Positions 52,405 to 64,000 of a DNA stretch of 64,000 bases are shown here, piece by piece. The stretch spans positions 1 through 64,000 of the forward strand of contig JAFPWY010000009.1 of assembly GCA_017412605.1 (NCBI GenBank), written 5' to 3'. Positions within the stretch are counted from its first letter, which is position 1, and each line of letters opens with the position of its first letter. The notes beneath the pieces are model-generated. The model ran no database searches, was not told where the DNA came from, and worked only from the letters and a program-made list of their open reading frames with translations. The DNA is from Fibrobacter sp. GTDB taxonomy: Bacteria; Fibrobacterota; Fibrobacteria; Fibrobacterales; Fibrobacteraceae. The position numbers and the translations under genes are program-made.

Positions 52405-52449
52405 TTACAAATTATGTAACAACAATGACAAAAATTACAATTAATGTAA
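52405..52449. promoter_or_regulatory. Paired activator sites upstream of gltB
   Basis: Two perfect TTACA-N5-TGTAA inverted repeats at 52405-52419 and 52435-52449, centres 30 bp apart, about 120 and 150 bp upstream of the predicted gltB start. Same spacing and distance as the pair before dapF. Confidence 0.78.
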
Positions 52450-52559
52450 TATCTACATACAGCAAGCGAAACTCGATACAGATAAACAAGGTCCAGGACA
52501 CCAGGCAAACCCTTCCCTATTATATAAGCAGAGGGTATAAGAACAAGAACGCCCCACCT

Positions 52560-52603
52560 TTACACAATCCGTAACCTTTTTTGAATTTTTTCATTTTCTG
52601 TAA
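52560..52603. promoter_or_regulatory. Degenerate paired activator sites upstream of glnN
   Basis: TTACA-N5-CGTAA at 52560-52574 and TTTCA-N5-TGTAA at 52589-52603, each one base off the dapF/gltB sites, centres 29 bp apart, about 153 and 124 bp upstream of the predicted glnN start. Position and spacing agree with the perfect pairs. Confidence 0.6.
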
Positions 52604-52692
52604 TATTTTCACATTTCTCAAAAGCGCATCGAAAAATCAAATTTTTCTCTTTTTCAAACAAATTCCGCAAGTTTTGCATACAGGTTCACAAC

Positions 52693-52709
52693 TTGGCACA
52701 CTTTTTGCA
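52693..52709 (+). promoter_or_regulatory. Sigma54 promoter of glnN
   Basis: TTGGCACACTTTTTGCA: GG-N10-GC with both consensus blocks. Predicted start about 52720, 29 nt before the ATG. Confidence 0.9.
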
Positions 52710-52748
52710 TTCATGGCACCGAAAACAAAAACACAAAAGGAGTTTGCC

Positions 52749-54869
<2,121 letters not shown>

Positions 54870-54899
54870 GATAAAGCCTAACAAGAAGTTAAACCACAT

Positions 54900-54940
54900 A
54901 AAATGCAGTCCGTTGGTCTAGTACTGGCGGATTGCATTTT
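54900..54940 (+). terminator. Probable terminator of glnN
   Basis: 13-bp stem AAAATGCAGTCCG/CGGATTGCATTTT (one G-U), 15-nt loop, U-rich end from the stem itself. Confidence 0.65.
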
Positions 54941-55012
54941 ACAAAAAATGAAACCCCTGTGCTCCAAAAAAAATATTCAAAAAACCTCTTCCAAACCCGG
55001 AAAAAGATTTAC

Positions 55013-55018
55013 TATATT
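55013..55018 (+). promoter_or_regulatory. -10 element of the carA leader
   Basis: TATATT with no recognisable -35 block. Predicted start about 55025, three nt before the leader ORF ATG. Confidence 0.5.
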
Positions 55019-55027
55019 TTGAGTCCG

Positions 55028-55221
55028 ATGAAAATATCGGAATCCATCGAGGCACACCTGAGCGCAGCCGTTGCAGCAATCTCGCAACGGAACCAAGCGA
55101 CTCTCCCCGGATTTCACAAAATTATCATTTCCCCCGTTTTCAACATTTTTAATCGTTTGGCAAAAGCTTCTGGCTTTTGCCTTTATTTTTATTCGGATTT
55201 TCATTACACAGCGAGCAATAT

Positions 55222-55225
<4 letters not shown>
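55028..55225 (+). CDS. Leader ORF of the car operon (pyrBI-type attenuation)
   Basis: 65 codons beginning MKISESIEAHLSAAVAAI and ending TASNI, stop TGA overlapping the carA ATG (ATGA at 55222-55225). Inside it lie a 7-bp pause-type hairpin CCGTTGC/GCAACGG (55068-55074 with 55084-55090), a U-rich stretch (55131-55158) and an intrinsic terminator. In E. coli pyrBI, low UTP slows polymerase in the U-rich tract so that the trailing ribosome blocks the terminator; the layout here is the same. Alternatively it is a small unrelated ORF, but the overlap with carA and the terminator argue for control. Confidence 0.7.
55159..55190 (+). terminator. Attenuator terminator before carA
   Basis: 9-bp stem GGCAAAAGC/GCTTTTGCC, 5-nt loop, then TTTATTTTTA, only 32 nt before the carA ATG and inside the leader ORF. 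Confidence 0.85.
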
Positions 55226-61283
<6,058 letters not shown>

Positions 61284-61327
61284 TTTGCTATATTATAAAT
61301 AAGCCGGCGTAAAGCCGACAAGCTCAC

Positions 61328-61386
61328 AAAAGAGCCGTTTCCTATATCGTATTGATTTATCGACATAGGAACGGCTCTTTTTTTTG
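61328..61386 (+). terminator. Intrinsic terminator of the car operon
   Basis: Stem of about 20 bp (AAAGAGCCGTT-CCTAT... with its complement at 61360-61380, one extra T), followed by a T run to 61386. Confidence 0.9.
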
Positions 61387-61434
61387 TTTAACCGAAAACG
61401 GCTCGGATTAAACCTCCCTGCCAAAGGAGTAAAA

Positions 61435-62271
61435 ATGGAAGCGAATCACATTCCGTTCGAACAGCTGCCCATCACGAACCGCTTCATGTTCGCTTTGGTG
61501 TTCAGCCACAAGCACATTGCAAAGCCTTTCCTAGAGGCCCTTCTCGGAATCAAGATTTTTGATTTGCAGGAACCGGAGCCAGAAAAAAGTACCGAAAGCA
61601 GTCCCTTTAACAAAGGTGTTCGCTACGATGTATTCGTAAAGGAACAGGGGCCCAAAGGCGAAATTACACGTACATTTGACATCGAAATGCAGATAGAAGA
61701 TACCCACGAACTTCCGAAACGGGCACGTTACTATCAAGCACTGTGCGACTCAGAAGCCTTGAACAAAGGCGAATCCTATCGAAACCTCAAGGAACAATAC
61801 ATCATATTCATCTGCCCCGACGACATTTTCAAGCAAGGCCGAGCTGTTTACAGGTTCATGAATTTGGAAAAAGGTCATTCTGAGCATGAATTGGGCGACC
61901 TGTGCTTCAAAAATTTTTATATATTCAGTAAGTATAAAGATGTTGCCGAGCAGTCGGTTAAGGAATATCTTGAATACTTTGCGACCAACAAGGCTACGTC
62001 CAAGGAAACAAAGGACATTGAACGCCAACGGCAATGGTATCTGTCGGACAACGAAACAAGGAAGCGCTATATGACTTGGCAGCAAGAAATTGACGAAGCC
62101 GTATATCTAGAGCGCGAACGCGCCAATGCGGCAGAACGCCGCGCCGACGAGGCAGAATCCCGCGCAGACAAAGCGGAGTCCCGTGCCGACGAGGCGGAGT
62201 CCCGTGCCAACGAAGCAAAATCTCGTGCCGAAAAGTATGAGAAAATTCTCAAGGAGCATGGCCTTCTTTAA
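61435..62271 (+). CDS. PD-(D/E)XK nuclease of the Rpn/COG5464 type with heptad-repeat C-terminus
   Basis: 278 residues from ATG 61435 (AAAGGAG upstream). N-terminus ITNRFMFALVFSHKHIAKPFLEALLGI and nuclease core RYDVFVKEQ...FDIEMQ (Asp ... Glu-x-Gln) match the TIGR01784/PDDEXK_2 group, often labelled transposase but really nuclease-like. After about 210 the protein is a charged coiled coil of 7-residue repeats (SRADEAE). Rpn proteins in E. coli are anti-phage toxins held in check by their own C-terminal fragment translated from an internal start; the same layout is visible here (see 62071). Not part of a transposon. Confidence 0.82.
   Translation: MEANHIPFEQLPITNRFMFALVFSHKHIAKPFLEALLGIKIFDLQEPEPEKSTESSPFNKGVRYDVFVKEQGPKGEITRTFDIEMQIEDTHELPKRARYYQALCDSEALNKGESYRNLKEQYIIFICPDDIFKQGRAVYRFMNLEKGHSEHELGDLCFKNFYIFSKYKDVAEQSVKEYLEYFATNKATSKETKDIERQRQWYLSDNETRKRYMTWQQEIDEAVYLERERANAAERRADEAESRADKAESRADEAESRANEAKSRAEKYEKILKEHGLL
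62071..62271 (+). other. Candidate internal translation unit (RpnS-like antitoxin)
   Basis: In-frame ATG 62071 (MTWQQEIDEAVYLERERAN) preceded by AAGGAAG with a 6-nt spacer; would give the 66-residue coiled-coil part alone. The unit is repeated as a separate ORF at 62344. Confidence 0.5.
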
Positions 62272-62343
62272 TTTTAGAGGCTGCTCCTTCTTATCACTCA
62301 AAGTCTTGAGTATTTGTCGTACATCGAAACAAGGAAGCGCTAT

Positions 62344-62523
62344 ATGACTTGGCAGCAGGAAATTGACGAAGCCGTATATCTAGAGCGCGAACGCGCCAAT
62401 GCGGCAGAACGCCGTGCCGACGAGGCAGAATCCCGCGCAGACAAAGCGGAGTCCCGTGCCGACGAAGCAAAACGCCGCGCAGATAGGTATGAAAAGATTC
62501 TTAGGGAGCACGGCCTTCTTTAA
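62344..62523 (+). CDS. Stand-alone copy of the nuclease C-terminal coiled coil
   Basis: 59 residues from ATG 62344, again with AAGGAAG 6 nt upstream; a longer reading from TTG 62314 is possible. Nearly identical DNA to 62056-62200, with one heptad fewer (4 rather than 5) and a diverged end (RRADRYEKILREHGLL). The homology starts about 35 nt before the ATG and runs past the stop. Either a leftover 3' fragment of a lost second nuclease gene or a free antitoxin; the intact frame and kept ribosome site favour use. Confidence 0.5.
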   Translation: MTWQQEIDEAVYLERERANAAERRADEAESRADKAESRADEAKRRADRYEKILREHGLL

Positions 62524-62577
62524 TTTTTGCTGGACAATTCCAGCCACCGAGCCGGAATATCCCTTCAAAATTTTAAA

Positions 62578-62599
62578 CACAGACTCATCTGAGCCTGCG
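62578..62599. terminator. Probable terminator between the coiled-coil copy and the GH30 gene
   Basis: 10-bp stem CACAGACTCA/TGAGCCTGCG. Two of the pairs are G-U on the minus strand but A-C mismatches on the plus strand, so it better serves the leftward GH30 gene; T-rich sequence lies on both sides. Confidence 0.55.
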
Positions 62600-62636
62600 T
62601 TTTTTATTTATAACATCCGTATTTGACTCTATCTAG

Positions 62637-63998
62637 CTACTTCAAAATCATATGTTGCATTTTCGCCTTGCCGCATTTGACCATGTACACACCGCGACCT
62701 AGGCCTGCGCTTGTCATGGCATTGCGGAGTTCGCCGATATGTGTTGCCTGGAATTCGCCGACAAACACGCCGAGCGGGCTAAATACTTTATATGTACGTT
62801 GAATATTTTGGGGTACAGAAAGCTTCCCGAAGGCAATTGCCGTTATTGAATCCGTGCGCGTGGTGCTGACGAGGCTGGTGTCACTCTTTGCCGTGTTAGT
62901 GTCGTTCTTTGCTGTGTCGGCGGGCGGTTCAACCTTTGGCTCCTGCCACAGAATGAATTCGACTGTCGTTGCACTACGGGCCGGAACGTTGTAACTGCAC
63001 TTTGTATCGTCGACTTGGACTTTTTCGCCTTCCTTGAGGTTGTTATTGTCGTCAGTGACATAGGGCTTGAAACTTCCAATTTTCGTGTTTCCGAAGTCAA
63101 AGTCCGCCTTGAATTCCTCGTTCTTGGAATTGAGAATGACAACTGCGATTTTCGTCTTGAGGGAGTCACGGTAGGCGGTGGCTTTTACATTTGCTTCGGG
63201 ATTCTTGGTGGCGTCGATTCTCCAGGAGCCGGGTCGCGCGAAGCGGCTGAAGTTCCCCATGACCCAGAGTCGCTTGGTGGGTTCCACGTTGTCGGGGTTG
63301 CCTTGTCCTTGCGGCCAGAGGGCTCCGTTGCCACAGCTGGCTTCGCTGCAGGAATAAATCCACCAGAAATGCCAGGCGTTCATGTTCGCAATAGTCAGGG
63401 CGTCGTGAATTACACCTGCAACGCGGAGAGCACTTCCCATGCCCACGTCTTCCTTGTTGCTTCCAAGATCATAGACTTCGGTTTCCCAGAATTCCTTGCC
63501 GGCTTCGTGGATTTCGGGGTAAGCGGCCGGATCTCCACCGTATTCGTGCGTTCCAAAAATATCCGTGTATTTCAGGGCGGCAGGATAATTGAAGAAGGCT
63601 TTTTTGTAATTAGGGAATCCGTACCAGTTGATGGCTTCGGTACCGATGATTTTGATGCCCGTGGTATCGAGGGTGGGGCCAAGATAGTCGCCGACCCAAC
63701 GCGCCAATTCATCGGGTTCGTAGTGGTTGTCACCGGTGCCGTCGGGCTCGTTTTGCGACGAAATTGCATATAGATTAATGCCAGCCTTCCGCATGTCTTG
63801 CGTAAACTTCAAGATGGTGTTCGCCCAGTCTTGGGCGTGATTGAAATCCAGGTGCTTTTTGTCGCCGTCGTAATTTACGGTGTATTTGGATGTCCATGGG
63901 GCTGCCCAGACTTTGACGCCGTATTCACTCGCCTTTTTTGCGATACTTGTTTCGGAGGTGGTGCCGTCCGGAGCAATGCGGATGCGGTGTAGCGTAAG
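62637..63998 (-). CDS. GH30-type glycoside hydrolase (5' end cut by window)
   Basis: Open from the right edge; about 453 C-terminal residues visible. Enters with LHRIRIAPDG...YGVKVWAAPWTSKY, then SSQNEPD (acid/base Glu of NEP) and FWETEVYDLG (candidate nucleophile Glu), HFWWIYS, and a beta-sandwich side domain; this is the clan A family 30 pattern, which includes xylanases and glucanases. A Thr/Asp linker leads to a C-terminal module (YKVFSPLGVFVGEFQA...GRGVYMVKCGKAKMQHMIL) similar to that ending the deacetylase at 5010, probably a sorting signal. Substrate cannot be fixed from the part seen; xylan is likely in this genus. A bottom-strand signal peptide lies outside. Confidence 0.8.
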   Translation of the reverse strand, partial: LTLHRIRIAPDGTTSETSIAKKASEYGVKVWAAPWTSKYTVNYDGDKKHLDFNHAQDWANTILKFTQDMRKAGINLYAISSQNEPDGTGDNHYEPDELARWVGDYLGPTLDTTGIKIIGTEAINWYGFPNYKKAFFNYPAALKYTDIFGTHEYGGDPAAYPEIHEAGKEFWETEVYDLGSNKEDVGMGSALRVAGVIHDALTIANMNAWHFWWIYSCSEASCGNGALWPQGQGNPDNVEPTKRLWVMGNFSRFARPGSWRIDATKNPEANVKATAYRDSLKTKIAVVILNSKNEEFKADFDFGNTKIGSFKPYVTDDNNNLKEGEKVQVDDTKCSYNVPARSATTVEFILWQEPKVEPPADTAKNDTNTAKSDTSLVSTTRTDSITAIAFGKLSVPQNIQRTYKVFSPLGVFVGEFQATHIGELRNAMTSAGLGRGVYMVKCGKAKMQHMILK

Positions 63999-64000
63999 CC

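Noticed and set aside
61435-62271. Reading the PD-(D/E)XK gene as an active transposase of an insertion sequence
   Set aside because: No terminal inverted repeats or target duplications are visible, and this family's transposase label is historical; the core is a nuclease fold.

Overview
The window looks like a chromosomal segment of a Fibrobacter species (phylum Fibrobacterota). Reasons: a TIGR02171-type lipoprotein (a paralogous family defined from Fibrobacter succinogenes), type III glutamine synthetase, the DapL route to diaminopimelate, Ser-rich linkers behind lipoboxes, large secreted proteins with a shared C-terminal module, and a GH30-type plant cell-wall hydrolase at the right edge. 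There is no plasmid, phage or insertion-sequence signature. Function names come from reading motifs by eye; no database search was run.

Layout. 1-16.2 kb: three paralogous giant secreted von Willebrand A (VWA) proteins, one leftward and cut by the window edge, two rightward in tandem. Between them lie ssrA (tmRNA, tag ADENYALAA), a receiver-domain protein and a polysaccharide deacetylase. 16.2-21.7 kb: an outer-membrane barrel candidate, a ThiE/TenI-like protein, a three-domain MFS-acyltransferase-acyl-ACP synthetase and MntP. 21.7-25.9 kb: a leftward set dapF-dapL-sigma54 activator. 25.9-32.6 kb: the TIGR02171 lipoprotein, nadK, an EPSP-synthase-like gene, tyrA and aroQ. 32.7-34.4 kb: a His-rich COG0523 metallochaperone GTPase and a YbjQ-family protein. 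34.4-44.4 kb: tryptophan genes in two leftward units, trpBA and trpE-trpGD-trpCF, separated by an envelope protein pair. 44.5-54.9 kb: nitrogen assimilation, gltB-gltD-nadE leftward and glnN rightward from one divergent control region. 55-61.3 kb: carA-pyrG-carB with 8-nt overlaps. 61.4-64 kb: a PD-(D/E)XK (Rpn/COG5464-type) nuclease gene with a duplicated 3' end, then a partial GH30 enzyme.

The main result is regulatory. Three sigma54 (-24/-12) promoters, before dapF, gltB and glnN, each carry two copies of an inverted repeat TTACA-N5-TGTAA (degenerate at glnN). The copies are 29-31 bp apart and centred about 110-125 and 141-153 bp upstream of the predicted start. A GAF-AAA+-Fis activator gene is the last gene of the dapF-dapL set. 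I infer one sigma54 regulon joining ammonia assimilation to diaminopimelate synthesis.

Amino-acid and pyrimidine genes use translated leaders. trpE and trpB each follow a Trp-codon leader peptide and a terminator with alternative pairing; trpB has a second, altered copy in tandem. carA follows a 65-codon leader ORF that runs through a U-rich stretch and a terminator into the carA start, like E. coli pyrBI. In all of these the leader ATG sits almost at the predicted transcript 5' end. The 3' third of the Rpn-like gene has its own Shine-Dalgarno and ATG, and this exact unit is repeated downstream as a free ORF, which suggests an intragenic antitoxin plus a stand-alone copy.
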